DNA from: Tritrichomonas musculus
Taxonomy: Eukaryota > Parabasalia > Tritrichomonadida > Tritrichomonadidae
Length of the DNA stretch: 64,000 nucleotides
Reading direction: 5' to 3'
Assembly (NCBI GenBank): GCA_039105265.1
Contig: JAPFFF010000014.1
Span: 682,001-746,000, forward strand
Shown: positions 1-10,404 of the stretch, piece after piece
Layout: each line of letters begins with the position of its first letter
Numbering within the stretch: position 1 is the stretch's first letter
The notes under the pieces: model-generated
The model's database searches: none
What the model saw: the letters and a program-made list of their open reading frames with translations, nothing else
Told to the model about the DNA's origin: nothing
Position numbers and translations under genes: made by a program

Positions 1-1
1 A

Positions 2-163
2 TTCACCAAACGTAATGGTAAGCTCTGTAATGTATCACGAACAGTTCCACGACAGAGTACTACCAAACCAGAAGAGAGTGACTCATACACATACAAGTCC
101 AGATACTATGATCCACATACCAAAACATTTAAGTATGTCACTAGAATACAATCCAAATACTAA
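2..163 (+). CDS. 3' end of an unidentified ORF (partial at window edge)
   Basis: An open frame enters from the left edge and stops at TAA (161-163), giving about 53 residues rich in T, S, Y and K, ending near DPHTKTFKYVTRIQSKY. I do not recognise a family. The same frame, after stops, runs into the pentapeptide-coding repeats that start near 240, so this may be the preserved part of a repeat-containing surface-type protein, or simply an open stretch. Confidence 0.25.
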   Translation, partial: FTKRNGKLCNVSRTVPRQSTTKPEESDSYTYKSRYYDPHTKTFKYVTRIQSKY

Positions 164-231
164 GTGAATCACTCCATTGGTAACATATCTATTTTTGATC
201 GGTAACAGTCGAATCGAATACAAATATAAAT

Positions 232-1000
232 GGATGGTTCATCATATGCGGATACATCATTATCGATCACAACATATGCGGATGCAACATAAACAGATAC
301 ATCATATGCGGATACATCATATACAGATACAACATATACAGATACAACATAAACAGATACATCATTATCGATCGCAACATATGCGGATATATCTTATGCG
401 GATACATCACATATGGATATAACTTATCGGATACACCATATGCGGATACAACATATACGGATACACATTATCTATTACATCATATACAGATACATCATAT
501 GCGTATACATCATATGCGGATGCAACATATGCGGATACACATTAACGAGTACGTCATATATAGATACAACATATGCGGATATAACTTATCGATAACAACA
601 CATGCGGATGCAACATATGCGGATACATCTTATCGAGTACATCTTATGCAGATACATCATCACATGCGGATACATCTTGTCGATTACATCATATGCGGAT
701 ACAACATATACAGATACAACATATGAGAGTACATCATATACAGATACATCTTATCGAGTACACATCATCGGATACATCTTATCGAATACACATCATCGGA
801 TACATCATATACAGGTACATCACACGCGGATATAACTTATCGATAACAACACATGCGGATGCAACATATGCGGATACATCTTATCGAATACATCATCACA
901 TGCGGATATATCTGGTCGAGTACATCTTATCGGATACATCATTATCGATTACATATCATTATCGAAATCGATCAGAATCACTCATGAATCACATCATTGG
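232..1000 (+). repeat. Degenerate 15-bp minisatellite (units like CATATGCGGATACAT)
   Basis: About 50 imperfect copies of a 15-bp unit built on ACATCATATGCGGAT, with variants such as ATACAGATACAAC and TTATCGATTACAT. Because 15 is divisible by three, long spans stay open in several frames. One frame reads pentapeptides such as TSYAD and TTYTD, but indels shift that frame repeatedly, so no single protein spans the array. It is either a decayed repeat-coding gene or a plain minisatellite. The Met-His-Ile-rich ORFs across it are best read as repeat artefacts. Confidence 0.85.
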
Positions 1001-1010
1001 TTAATGGGTT

Positions 1011-1239
1011 AGAATTAACCCGATATCTCCCCCTTTTATTAACAAGTCGATTTCGATACGTTTTTGATCCATTTTCGATACACTTCGACCATCATATAAC
1101 GATTCATCTCTTAACAACGAACCGATAACAGTCGATCACTAACAGACGATCATTAACTAAAAGAAATGATTGTGGGTCCTTTCAGTCAACAATAAATCTG
1201 TTATTATAATTTTTCAAATCATTTAAATCTTCTTTATAA
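1011..1239. other. Spacer between minisatellite and Rep fragment
   Basis: No convincing gene. A short stretch near 1160-1200 on the plus strand (around RNDCGSF) might be the decayed linker upstream of the Rep helicase domain, but this is too weak to annotate. Confidence 0.3.
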
Positions 1240-1600
1240 GGAATTCCTTATGATGAAGAACTTTTAGGAGAATGGCATTATGGTTGTAATGGTGGTGGAA
1301 AATCAACTTATGTCTTTAAAATTGCAATTGAGAATTTTGGTTCTTTTTATACAAAAGAAACAAACAAGAGGTGGGATGGTTATAATTATGAACCTGTTTT
1401 TATCATTAAGTATATTGATCCTGAAAGAGCTTATTTGGGTTGATCATTTTCGGCTTAAAGCCGAATTTAAAGGCGGTTCAATGACAATTCATCCTAAACC
1501 GATTATCATTACATCAAATTATACTATTGATGAATGTTTCTAAAATGATTTTGATCGTGAAACAACATCAATGGTTCAATTTTAATGGAAAAAGGCTATT
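1240..1600 (+). pseudogene. CRESS-DNA-virus-type Rep, helicase-domain fragment (broken)
   Basis: The plus strand carries, in the right order and spacing, the landmarks of the superfamily 3 helicase half of circovirus-like replication proteins: a P-loop ending GGGKS after a WHYG-like lead-in (about 1273-1300), a WDGY-type segment (about 1370), a weak Walker B region, then FKGGS and an IIITSN motif C (about 1500-1520). It is broken. The first part stops at TGA 1441-1443, and the homology resumes in another frame (1280 frame, stop about 1541), followed by more stops. No endonuclease half (HUH, YxxK) is evident upstream. I interpret it as an endogenised relic of a replicon or virus and infer no activity. 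Identification rests on motif order; a database search was not possible. Confidence 0.7.
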
Positions 1601-2114
1601 TTAATAAATAATTATATTCTTCTCTTATCTTGCGACAATCCTTGTTCATTATTTGTATTGATGATTTACTAAGAAAGTATAGCAGAATGATTGCAATTTC
1701 CACTCGTTCTTCTTTTTTTTCTTCAGACAATTGATATTGAATCCATTTGAAGTTAATTTTGTGAATATGAATATCATTTTTTAAAATTGAGCAATCTGCT
1801 TTCTTATCTATTCCAATATGTTTTGCACATTGTATAAGGCAATCATATGGATTTTCTTGCATGGATTCCTTGACTAGTTCAATATATTCAATTTCTTTTT
1901 ACTATCCTTAACGAATTATATCAAAAACTGAAAAAGAACCGTTTTCAATTGATTCAGTATATCTCTTTACAGTTCTTAGAGTTATTGCTCCATCACCATA
2001 AATACTTATGAACTTCTGATATATCTGTATTATTAATTCCCAATAAATAAAGAAATCGTGTTACTGCACAAATATCATGTATATCAATTTGTGAAAGTAA
2101 AGAATATATAACTG
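1596..2114 (-). pseudogene. Mariner-type transposase N-terminal half, decayed
   Basis: Read on the minus strand, the segment resembles the paired helix-turn-helix region of mariner transposases: a first helix set (LYLLGINNTDISEVHKYL), then a YGDGAITLRTVKRY-like segment with FENG-FSVFD-like residues, then the second half ending in KINFKWIQYQLSEEKKEERV, matching the family pattern K..FKWVPH.L...K..RV. There are several stop codons and at least one frameshift (near 2005). The 88-codon open piece 1596-1862 is only the surviving part. No catalytic D,D residues remain visible and no terminal inverted repeats were found. It directly abuts the Rep relic. Confidence 0.65.
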
Positions 2115-2148
2115 ATATGTTAAAAGAAAGTATGAAATGAATCAATGA

Positions 2149-2456
2149 TTGCCTTGTGAAATTGATAATTCAGAACAAATACATAATGAAGCCAAAGATA
2201 TAAAAACTGAACTATATTTGATTCAAAATAGAATGTACTTAAATACGTATAACATTAACAATTTTGGATTATCAATATAAAATATTAAAACATAAAAATA
2301 AACATCTTATAGCTATAAATTTTATTTTACAAATGCTCATTCATTGATGCTTCATAAGATATTTACAGATATATAATAAAAATATTCAATAGTTTATTTC
2401 ACATTTTCAAATGATGAAGGAACTTCACTTTGGTGAAAAAGGAAGATAGTTTTCTT
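2149..2456 (+). other. Spacer upstream of RecQ; short open relic at 2149-2280
   Basis: 2149-2280 is open in one frame for 43 codons with a protein-like composition, ending at TAA 2278-2280, but lacks an ATG. It could be the tail of a lost gene. The rest is AT-rich leader sequence containing the initiator of the RecQ gene. Confidence 0.25.
2425..2430 (+). promoter_or_regulatory. Initiator-like element TCACTT for the RecQ gene
   Basis: TCACTT matches the trichomonad initiator pattern TCA(+1)YT/W. The A at 2427 would give a 30-nt leader to the ATG at 2457. Because transcription would begin here, the upstream in-frame TTG at 2430 cannot be the start codon. Confidence 0.5.
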
Positions 2457-5400
2457 ATGATTCAGAACCGATTAGAACTTGAAAACAGTATTTTTGGTGA
2501 TGATGAGGTCCTTGACTCTTTAATTAAATCTGGATTTATATATAGTTTTAACTCTGTACCAATTAATGAAGAAGTTGACTTTGAGAAAACATATCAATCA
2601 AATCAAAAAGTCAAATATTCTAAAGGTTCTAAATTTCAATCAGAAGATGAAGAACATTCTTTCTCATCAAAATCAAAAAATACATTAACTAATAATTATT
2701 CTCAAAAAAAAAAAGAATCAAGTCAAGTAATACAGAATAGTCAACAAACTCAATCAAAATCATATGTTAGCTTAAATCAACCATTAAAATCGAAACCAGA
2801 AAATGAAATAAATCAATTTAATTATACCAAAAATTGTGATCAAAATAATTTTTTACTTGATGATGAAGATATTGACGAAAATACCTTTCTTCAAGATTTA
2901 TATAATCAATTAGTTATTCTTTCTAATAAAATAAGTGGAAAAATAACCAATAATTATCCAGAACAAGAAATTAATCAACTTCAATTGCAAAGGAGAGGTA
3001 TTATTGATCAAATAGAAATCATAGAAACCCAATTGATTTCTTCTCAAAAAAATACAGCAAGCATACAAGACGAGCCATGCTTAATTCCTTTGAGGATTCC
3101 AAAACCAAATCAAAATCAAACACAAATACAACCAAATGAAACCAATTTTACAAATAATGATAGTTATAATAATTATATAGATGATATTGAAGACAATGAT
3201 AATAATTACAACAATAATAGTAATAATATTAATGTTATTGTTAATAATAGCGCTAATATGAGCCAAGATCATGAAGTGGAAGTTAAAAATATTCAAGATT
3301 TACATCAAAGACCAGAAAATTCTTTTTTAAGCGATGATTATGATGAAGATATAGAATTTATTAACAACACAAATAGTAATAACAATTATAACAACCAAAT
3401 ATTTAATAAATCAGCCGAAAAAGTAGTTTCAAATGAAAATACTTACATTGAAGTCAACGATGATGATATGGATGAGAACATTGAAGATGACGAAGACGTA
3501 CAAGAAATATTTCCAGAAGAGCAAAAAAAACCTATTGATCCACAAAGGCTTTTACAAATGAACGAAGTTAACAAGAGAGTTTTTAAACATAATTCATTTA
3601 GAGGTGTCCAATCATCTGCAATTGATGCAGCTCTTTCAGGTTATGATGTCTTTGTTTTAATGCCAACCGGTGGAGGAAAGAGTCTTTGTTATCAGCTTAC
3701 TGGAGTTATTCAAGGTGGTCTTACTATTGTTGTATCACCATTGATTTCACTTATTGTTGATCAAGTCAGAGGATTGAAAGAAATTGATGTCAAAGCAGAA
3801 TATTTATCTGGAGAAACTACAAGAAGTTCCTACAATTCGATCATTAATCAAATGAAAAGCGACCAACTTCGCTTTTTATACGTTACTCCTGAAAAGCTGA
3901 GGCTTTCTGATCATTTAAGAAGCATTTTACTCGAGCTATATAATCAACAGAAAATAACAAGATTTGTTGTTGATGAAGCACATTGTGTTTCTCAGTGGGG
4001 ACATGATTTTAGACCACAATACATGGAATTGAATTCATTAAAGGAAGATTTCCCTAAAGTTCCAATTATGGCTTTAACAGCAACAGCAACAGATGCTGTT
4101 AAAACTGATATTATTAACAATCTTAGCATTAAAGACTGCATGAAATTTCAGCAATCATTCAATAGACACAATCTTTTCTATGAAGTTGCAGAGAAAAAAG
4201 GAAACATCAGGAAGAACTGCGAATTCATCCATGATTGGATTGTTTCTCATAAATACCAAAATTCAACTGGCCTCATTTTTTGTCTATCCACAAATGACAC
4301 CGAAGATGTTGCACAATGCTTGAATGAATTTGGTTTTAAAGCAGAAAATTATCATGCTCAAATGGCAACAGAACTTAGGCATAGCGTTCAGAGGAAATGG
4401 ACAAACGGGGAAACCAAAATTATTGTTGCTACAAATGCTTTTGGAATGGGAATTGACAAGCCAGATGTTCGCTTTGTCATCCATCATACAATGCCAAAAA
4501 GTCTTGAAGAATATTATCAAGAAAGTGGACGTGGTGGCCGAGATGGGAAAATAACACATTGTTTATTATTATTTAACTTAGGCGACTATAAGCGTGTTTT
4601 TCGACTTGTTTCAAATATTGAACCAGGAGTCAAGAAGAATCAAACACGAATTGATATTGAAAGAAAACTTCTCTCTGAAATGACTCAATATGGAAAAGAA
4701 GAAGTTCAATGCAGAAGAGTGAAAATACTTCAGTACTTTGGCGAACATATTGATCGTTTTGCTTGTAATGGAATGTGTGATAATTGTAAAAGGTTTAACA
4801 GCGGAAAATGCCATGTCGTCCAAGCTGATGTGACTGATCATGCTAAGAATGTTGCACGGATTATTGAAAAAATAAGTAAAAAAAGAAAAACAGCTCCATA
4901 CCCAACAAGTAATCATGTTGTTGACGTTTACACTGGCTGCAAGGCATCCAAAATTAGCAAATGTGGTGATGATAATTTAGAAGAGGCAGGATTAGGATCT
5001 GAATTAAAAGGAAAAAATCAATCAATTTTACACACTATATTATCCAAATTATCTGAGCAAAAAATTATTGTAGAAAAAAAAAGAAAAACGGCTCATGGAA
5101 TTATTCTTTATTGGGCTCCAGGGCCTCAAATAAACAGTTTCTTAAGATCAAATGAAAATAAAATAATTGTTGATCGTATAGCTAGCAGTTCTGTAACTTC
5201 TCCAGTAAAATCTTCCTTATCAGCATCATATCCAAAACCTTCACTGGCTTCATTGCCAGCACGTTCATTTAATAAAACAAATGATACATCACAACAGCCA
5301 AGCGAAAAAGAACTTTATGATGCTCTTTATTCGGCAAGACAACGAATTGCTCAAATAGAAAAGAAGCAAGTAAATGAAATTGTTAAAAAAGATGTACTCG

Positions 5401-5882
5401 TTCAAATGGCTCATAACAGACCAAATGATCTATCTGATCTATCAGTAATCAAAGGTTTTACAAAAGAAAAAGTTTCTCAATATGGACAATACTTTTTAAG
5501 TGTCATAAACAAAGATTCAACACAGAAGTCACCTTATTTTTCACCTAATTCTAATTCAAAATCTAAGCAACAACGTTTATCATTTCAACAAGAAGCACAA
5601 TCACCGCCTTCTCCATCACGTCCTCTTCCACCACCACCACCACCACCACCACCTCCTCCTCCACCATCTCCTCCTCAAGCAATTTCACCACCTCAGGTTT
5701 CACCAATGCCTATGGAACAATCACCTCCATCGCCACAGCAACCAAATATCATTTCTCAAATTCAAAATTTACAGCAGCATACAAGCATGAATGTTGTAGA
5801 TTTATTACAACTTATGCAAAAGCCAGAAACGATTCAGTTAATGCAACTAATCGTTAATGTGGCTAAACCAATGAATCAATAA
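2457..5882 (+). CDS. RecQ-family DNA helicase (BLM/Sgs1-like)
   Basis: A 1141-residue ATP-dependent 3'-5' DNA helicase for recombination and replication-fork repair in the nucleus. Start is the first ATG after the initiator; the frame is open slightly upstream from a TTG. The N-terminal 380 residues are low complexity (N, D, Q, S-rich with acidic runs). The helicase core has motif I MPTGGGKS (about residue 402), [15 protein letters not shown] (DEAH at about 506), TATAT, and the GRGGRDG motif. It is followed by the RecQ zinc-binding/RQC region (cysteines in CRR..., CNGMCDNC, about 755-780), a winged-helix part and an HRDC-like domain (about 950-1018). The tail has a proline run and SPP/SPQ motifs. 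The domain set matches Sgs1/BLM rather than short RecQ5 forms. The proline codons form a slippage-prone CCA/CCT tract. Confidence 0.92.
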   Translation: MIQNRLELENSIFGDDEVLDSLIKSGFIYSFNSVPINEEVDFEKTYQSNQKVKYSKGSKFQSEDEEHSFSSKSKNTLTNNYSQKKKESSQVIQNSQQTQSKSYVSLNQPLKSKPENEINQFNYTKNCDQNNFLLDDEDIDENTFLQDLYNQLVILSNKISGKITNNYPEQEINQLQLQRRGIIDQIEIIETQLISSQKNTASIQDEPCLIPLRIPKPNQNQTQIQPNETNFTNNDSYNNYIDDIEDNDNNYNNNSNNINVIVNNSANMSQDHEVEVKNIQDLHQRPENSFLSDDYDEDIEFINNTNSNNNYNNQIFNKSAEKVVSNENTYIEVNDDDMDENIEDDEDVQEIFPEEQKKPIDPQRLLQMNEVNKRVFKHNSFRGVQSSAIDAALSGYDVFVLMPTGGGKSLCYQLTGVIQGGLTIVVSPLISLIVDQVRGLKEIDVKAEYLSGETTRSSYNSIINQMKSDQLRFLYVTPEKLRLSDHLRSILLELYNQQKITRFVVDEAHCVSQWGHDFRPQYMELNSLKEDFPKVPIMALTATATDAVKTDIINNLSIKDCMKFQQSFNRHNLFYEVAEKKGNIRKNCEFIHDWIVSHKYQNSTGLIFCLSTNDTEDVAQCLNEFGFKAENYHAQMATELRHSVQRKWTNGETKIIVATNAFGMGIDKPDVRFVIHHTMPKSLEEYYQESGRGGRDGKITHCLLLFNLGDYKRVFRLVSNIEPGVKKNQTRIDIERKLLSEMTQYGKEEVQCRRVKILQYFGEHIDRFACNGMCDNCKRFNSGKCHVVQADVTDHAKNVARIIEKISKKRKTAPYPTSNHVVDVYTGCKASKISKCGDDNLEEAGLGSELKGKNQSILHTILSKLSEQKIIVEKKRKTAHGIILYWAPGPQINSFLRSNENKIIVDRIASSSVTSPVKSSLSASYPKPSLASLPARSFNKTNDTSQQPSEKELYDALYSARQRIAQIEKKQVNEIVKKDVLVQMAHNRPNDLSDLSVIKGFTKEKVSQYGQYFLSVINKDSTQKSPYFSPNSNSKSKQQRLSFQQEAQSPPSPSRPLPPPPPPPPPPPPPSPPQAISPPQVSPMPMEQSPPSPQQPNIISQIQNLQQHTSMNVVDLLQLMQKPETIQLMQLIVNVAKPMNQ

Positions 5883-6204
5883 TTTCTTTGGCTGCTGGAT
5901 CTAATTTCTATGAAATATTAAAAACAAAGGAGCAAAAAAATGCACAAAACAAATGTTAAAAAGAAAAAATATTTTAAATTTTAAATATTATAAAATAATC
6001 ATTGGCTCAATTTGGATTACTGTTTTATTATTATTTATTTTAATTTAAAAGATCGAATAAATTCAAAAAAAGGTTGATGTTCAACATTATATTTTTTAAT
6101 ATTCGAATTTTGCAAAGTGTTAATTTTTGGGTTGATTCGTACGTTAAAATACGTTAAGTAAGCTATTCATTTGAATTTTTTTGGTATAAAATGTCATCTA
6201 TTGT

Positions 6205-6212
6205 TTTGGCGC
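6205..6212 (+). promoter_or_regulatory. E2F-like site TTTGGCGC
   Basis: Exact match to the E2F/DP consensus TTTSSCGC, 86 bp upstream of the putative H2B transcription start. Function is inferred from the consensus and the S-phase nature of histone genes. Confidence 0.4.
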
Positions 6213-6272
6213 AATGAGCTCAATACTTTCCAATCAAAAATTTAGGGAATAAAAAGACATAATATTGAAATA

Positions 6273-6280
6273 TTTCCCGC
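6273..6280 (+). promoter_or_regulatory. E2F-like site TTTCCCGC
   Basis: A second exact match to TTTSSCGC in the same orientation, about 18 bp upstream of the putative start site. Two perfect sites within 76 bp in very AT-rich DNA are unlikely by chance, although an AT-rich genome makes any GC block conspicuous. Confidence 0.4.
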
Positions 6281-6295
6281 CTTTTTAGATGAGAT

Positions 6296-6301
6296 TCACT
6301 T
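6296..6301 (+). promoter_or_regulatory. Initiator-like element TCACTT for H2B
   Basis: TCACTT with the A at 6298 would give a 17-nt leader to the ATG at 6315, the short-leader arrangement known from trichomonads. It is identical to the RecQ element. Confidence 0.5.
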
Positions 6302-6314
6302 CATTAAATTAATA

Positions 6315-6701
6315 ATGTCCAGCAAAAAACCAGCATCAAAAACACCAACAGAAAAGAAGCCAGCCGCCGAAGGAGAAGCCGCTGAAGGAGCTGCCAAAGA
6401 TAAGAAGCTTCGTCATAAGAAGAGGAGCGAAACATTCTCTTCATACATTTTCAAAGTCCTTAAACAAGTTCACCCAGATATTGGTATTTCTAATAAAGCT
6501 ATGATGGTTATGAACTCATTTGTTACAGATATCTTCGAACGTATTGCACAAGAAGGTGCACGCTTAGTTGACATGAACGACCGTAACACTCTTGGTTCAA
6601 GAGAAATTCAAACTGCCGTTCGTCTTGTTCTTCCAGGTGATCTTGCTAAACACGCCGTTTCAGAAGGAACTAAAGCTGTTGCTAAATTCAATGCAGAGTA
6701 A
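6315..6701 (+). CDS. Histone H2B
   Basis: A 128-residue core histone that pairs with H2A in the nucleosome. A lysine/alanine-rich N-terminal tail (residues 1-30) precedes the histone fold, recognisable from [39 protein letters not shown], the [20 protein letters not shown] helix and the C-terminal helix [15 protein letters not shown]. Length is normal for H2B. The stop is TAAA, the context associated with trichomonad 3'-end formation. Codon use is noticeably richer in C than in neighbouring genes, as expected for a highly expressed gene. No partner H2A gene lies within the window. Confidence 0.97.
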   Translation: MSSKKPASKTPTEKKPAAEGEAAEGAAKDKKLRHKKRSETFSSYIFKVLKQVHPDIGISNKAMMVMNSFVTDIFERIAQEGARLVDMNDRNTLGSREIQTAVRLVLPGDLAKHAVSEGTKAVAKFNAE

Positions 6702-6910
6702 ACTTTTTTTATTATTATAAATTCTCTCCTTTATTTTATTTTTTTGTTCAAATTTTTATTCGTTATGGTGAACATGCTGAATTGATCATTATGTATTTAA
6801 TGATCAGATATGTTTCTGCCATTAAATGAATATTTTGTTGAAGATTAATAAAATGAATGTATTTAAAAAAAAGGAAATGAAAAAATCAATGTTGCTTTTT
6901 TATAATAAAT

Positions 6911-9235
6911 TTATATCGATCGAGTGCTAAATAACACAGTATCAGAAACATAATATGATTTTGCATATGGTTGAATGAAAGATTTGAAGAATCGTCTGAA
7001 TCTATATCTTTCTTGGGTTATCTTTGAAGTTGTGAATAAGACGTCAAAAGTTACTTTATTTTGAGTATCTAAAATGATATCAGCAGAAAAGCCAGTACAT
7101 ACAGGAGAGAATCTAAGAATACAAATATTATTACCATCATCATCAACTCGGTAAGAAATATTTGTAAAATGGTTAACTGACTTTATACAATGATCATTAT
7201 GGCAATGCGGTACTAATACTACAGACTCAAAATCATTGACAGTTAAATTTCCAAGGACATTGAAAGTGACTTTTCTATATGAATCAGACGAATCAAATTT
7301 ATCTATGAATTCAAATTGAGGCCATTCATTAACCCATTTTGGTAATTTAACTTTTTTAATAAATTGAACAAACGCTGGCCCTCTTGTATCAATTCTTGCA
7401 AAATCATTATTTATTGAAATATCACGAGTGTAAGTAAATCCAGAATCGATACCATTTATCCCACGTTCTCCACTGACAGGGAACATCGAAATTGTTGCTG
7501 ATAAATTTTCATATATATATTCGGATTGTGAGACAAGTAATGGATATGTGAGAGAGTATGGTTTTGGTTTCATACAGACTACCATAAAGATACCTGTGAT
7601 AACAAGAACGAGAATAACTTGAATTCCAGTCTTATTTTGAATTCCAAAATTGAAACTTTGAGAATGTGAAATTGGCACAAGGGATAAGCACAAGTATAAA
7701 CAGTAGAATGTAATAAGAACGATGGGCAGAATTGTTGCTTTGAAACCTGGTACTTGGCCCATATAACCAACAACAATAGGATATAAAAATGAAAACATAA
7801 AACATAAAGGAACAAATGAAATCAATGATAAAAGAAGATTGACAATATATGGAAGCGAATCTGGCAAAAAGGCTAACATTATATGCAATACAATGGAAAT
7901 TATAAAAATAACACTGATATCATAATTACAGATAAGTGCTAGTAATACTGCTTCAATAATGAGTTGAACTGCTTTCCATAGTTTCAAATTTGGCATATCA
8001 TCATAACACTCAAGAATGAGAAAAGCAAAAGCTCCAGAAATAATGAGGATATTGAACCAAAATGGAATATCTGAAGCAAAACTAAGAGGATTCACAAAAT
8101 TAATCAGTGCACCAGTGAAGAAATACCAAAAAGCGACAGTGAAAATACAGCCGAATACCCATAAAAATGATGAAATTGGATTTGTGAGAAACAAAGCTGT
8201 TGTAATAGCTAATATTGCTGCTGAATATGCTATTGTATTGTATAACGATCTATCTATTATTATGACAAATGGAGAAAAACCAAAAGCAACAACATCTTTT
8301 TCATTTTCATCACCATCAAAACTTAGTACAAATTGAGTCAATAGTTCACCTGCATACTCAACATCGTGAATTGAAGGTCCTTGATCCAATGCTGTGTGGT
8401 ATAAAGTAGGGTTGCCAAAGAAAACAGTTTGTGCTCCTGATAAACCAAATTTATCATATATTTCGATATCTGATCGTGATTTAAGAAGATTTAATCGAGT
8501 AACATCAGAGAAAAATGTTGCAATAAGGGCACCATGCGTTTTGGCAAAGGCCTTTACAACGGAAGAAGATTTACTTGCTTTCCAAATCAATCCAAACGGC
8601 CGTCCTGTTCCTAATGATTCAAGATTTAAAACATTTCCTTTTTGTCCTGGATGATCACGCATATAAAGTTGTGAACCATGAAGACCCATTTCTTCGGAAC
8701 CGAGGAAAATAAAAACTATTGGCTGCTTAATTGGATAATTTGATTTAAGAATTGAATCAGCTATACCATACATAAGAGCAACATTAATAGCATCATCATA
8801 TGCACCAGATGTGATGGCATGTGAGTCAATATGAGCAGATAATATTAGTGGTGGTTTGGTGAGATTGGAATGATTGAGAGTGATGACAATAGATCGAATA
8901 TCACTTTGAAAATGAAGTATATTATTATCAGAAAATGCTGTGAAATTACCGCTATTAAAAGAAAAGCTTAATGAAATATTATTTCTAGAATTAGAGGATA
9001 GTTCAGTAAGCACTTTGAAAAGAGTATTAATTGTTTTATTGTAATGACTATTTCCTATAAATCTTGGGGCTTGAGATATTAATTGAAGAAGGTTATAAGT
9101 GCTTTTACTATCGAATGTAAAATCAAGTGGTTGTTTGATTGGAGGGGCATTACCAGAAACAATCATAAAAAATAAATGCTGCAAAACTAGCGTTGCAAAA
9201 AGCCCTATTATAAATTTGATTGGGGAAAAATACAT
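6911..9235 (-). CDS. M28-family membrane metallopeptidase (ERMP1-like)
   Basis: 774 residues, predicted ER-membrane aminopeptidase-like enzyme with two zinc ions. An N-terminal hydrophobic segment (5-27) is followed by the lumenal M28 domain with every metal-ligand motif readable: SAHIDS (H135), GAYDDA (D147), GSEEMG (E181/E182), NLESLG (E206) and LYHTALD. Residues about 330-590 form a multi-span membrane region, and the last 180 residues are a soluble lumenal-type domain. This order is that of ER metallopeptidase 1/Fxna proteins. The gene is transcribed leftward; TCAAAT lies about 17 nt upstream of the ATG as a possible variant initiator. The stop is TAAA. Confidence 0.85.
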   Translation of the reverse strand: MYFSPIKFIIGLFATLVLQHLFFMIVSGNAPPIKQPLDFTFDSKSTYNLLQLISQAPRFIGNSHYNKTINTLFKVLTELSSNSRNNISLSFSFNSGNFTAFSDNNILHFQSDIRSIVITLNHSNLTKPPLILSAHIDSHAITSGAYDDAINVALMYGIADSILKSNYPIKQPIVFIFLGSEEMGLHGSQLYMRDHPGQKGNVLNLESLGTGRPFGLIWKASKSSSVVKAFAKTHGALIATFFSDVTRLNLLKSRSDIEIYDKFGLSGAQTVFFGNPTLYHTALDQGPSIHDVEYAGELLTQFVLSFDGDENEKDVVAFGFSPFVIIIDRSLYNTIAYSAAILAITTALFLTNPISSFLWVFGCIFTVAFWYFFTGALINFVNPLSFASDIPFWFNILIISGAFAFLILECYDDMPNLKLWKAVQLIIEAVLLALICNYDISVIFIISIVLHIMLAFLPDSLPYIVNLLLSLISFVPLCFMFSFLYPIVVGYMGQVPGFKATILPIVLITFYCLYLCLSLVPISHSQSFNFGIQNKTGIQVILVLVITGIFMVVCMKPKPYSLTYPLLVSQSEYIYENLSATISMFPVSGERGINGIDSGFTYTRDISINNDFARIDTRGPAFVQFIKKVKLPKWVNEWPQFEFIDKFDSSDSYRKVTFNVLGNLTVNDFESVVLVPHCHNDHCIKSVNHFTNISYRVDDDGNNICILRFSPVCTGFSADIILDTQNKVTFDVLFTTSKITQERYRFRRFFKSFIQPYAKSYYVSDTVLFSTRSI

Positions 9236-10404
9236 TTATAAAATATATTTGATCTAATCAAATTGAATAATATCAAAATTGAATAAAATTGAAAGGCTCT
9301 TCATTTTTCAAATTTTTTTCACTTCCACATTTTTCAATACAAAATTAAACAAATATATTTTCGATCGTATATTCAATAAATCACCCTATAAATTATATTA
9401 TTATCTAGCTTCTGCTTTCAATATTTTGCATATTTTGAGTTTTTAATTGTACATATGATACATGCAACAACAAACTTCATCATTGCTTTACAATTGCAAG
9501 ATAATAATAATGTGCTCTAAAAATTGTTCGTTTAATTCTAATTTCATAATAAAGAACACATAAAAATATTTAATTAAAAACCAAAAAACCCTTCAAATAA
9601 TGAAATAACATGCCTATAATTTAATTTTTTCATCATTTATTTACTCATTGAAAATTGAATAGGAATATTTCATATAAATGATTTCCATTTCATTTGAAAT
9701 ACAAGAATAATCGATGGAAAAACAACTTTTTTCTTAAAAAAAAAGTAAGCAACACCGTGATAAAACATGAATTAATCATTCTCAAAAGCAAAAAAAAATA
9801 TTATTATGAGCATTCGCATATAAACAAGAAAGCGCAAATATTTTTAACACCATCATTTTATTATTTTGATGTATATAATTACGTAAATTCCAACTTTTCG
9901 CCAATATCATTGATATTGGAAATCATATACTTTTAAAGTTAAGAGGTAGTTAATTAATTTCGAGTAATACGGTTTCATATTTATTTTTAAGCCTTTGGAT
10001 TGTGCATTTGTTTACACAATATAAAATATTCATATCATATTTAGATTAAAATTTTGATTTTCTCTGTTATAAAGTAATCAATAGAACTTTTATTAGTATA
10101 TAAAATATTTGTCCTTTCTTGTTTATAAGCCAAGGCTCATAATAATATCGATTTTAGACAATAAAAAAATATTCCGTTTATATTTTTTTTTTTTATATAG
10201 AAAAAAGTTCCAGACTTTTTTTTCTATGGTACAATATAAGGTCAATATTGACCTAAACCGCCACGGGCGATTACGATTTCCGAAAAAAAGTTTTTTGAAA
10301 ATATGCTATATTAATATTTTTAATTTTTTATTTATATTAATTTAAAAAACTTTAAAATTCGAAATAAATAAAGCAGAAAAGAACAATCCAACACTTGCTT
10401 TTTT
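9236..10404. other. AT-rich intergenic region with a 16-bp perfect palindrome
   Basis: 1.17 kb upstream of the M28 gene and downstream of the coiled-coil gene. No ORF or RNA is convincing. At 10239-10254 lies AGGTCAATATTGACCT, a perfect 16-bp palindrome, followed by the only GC-containing patch here (about 10256-10280). Long T and A runs occur near 10180-10220. Confidence 0.4.

Larger units (their letters stand above)
5883..6314 (+). promoter_or_regulatory. Intergenic region with histone H2B promoter
   Basis: AT-rich DNA between RecQ and H2B. The proximal 110 bp stand out for GC-containing blocks: two E2F-consensus matches, a CCAAT pentamer (6230-6234) between them and the initiator at 6296. 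The distal part holds nothing recognisable. Confidence 0.5.

Noticed and set aside
232-1004. Several 60-100-codon Met/His/Ile-rich ORFs as genes
   Set aside because: They overlap in different frames over the 15-bp minisatellite and simply reflect the repeat.
2430-2456. TTG upstream start for the RecQ gene
   Set aside because: Lies within the initiator TCACTT; the first ATG at 2457 is the sensible start. The same reasoning applies to 52367 for alanine dehydrogenase, 14148 for the coiled-coil protein and 60445 for the HIRA-like protein.
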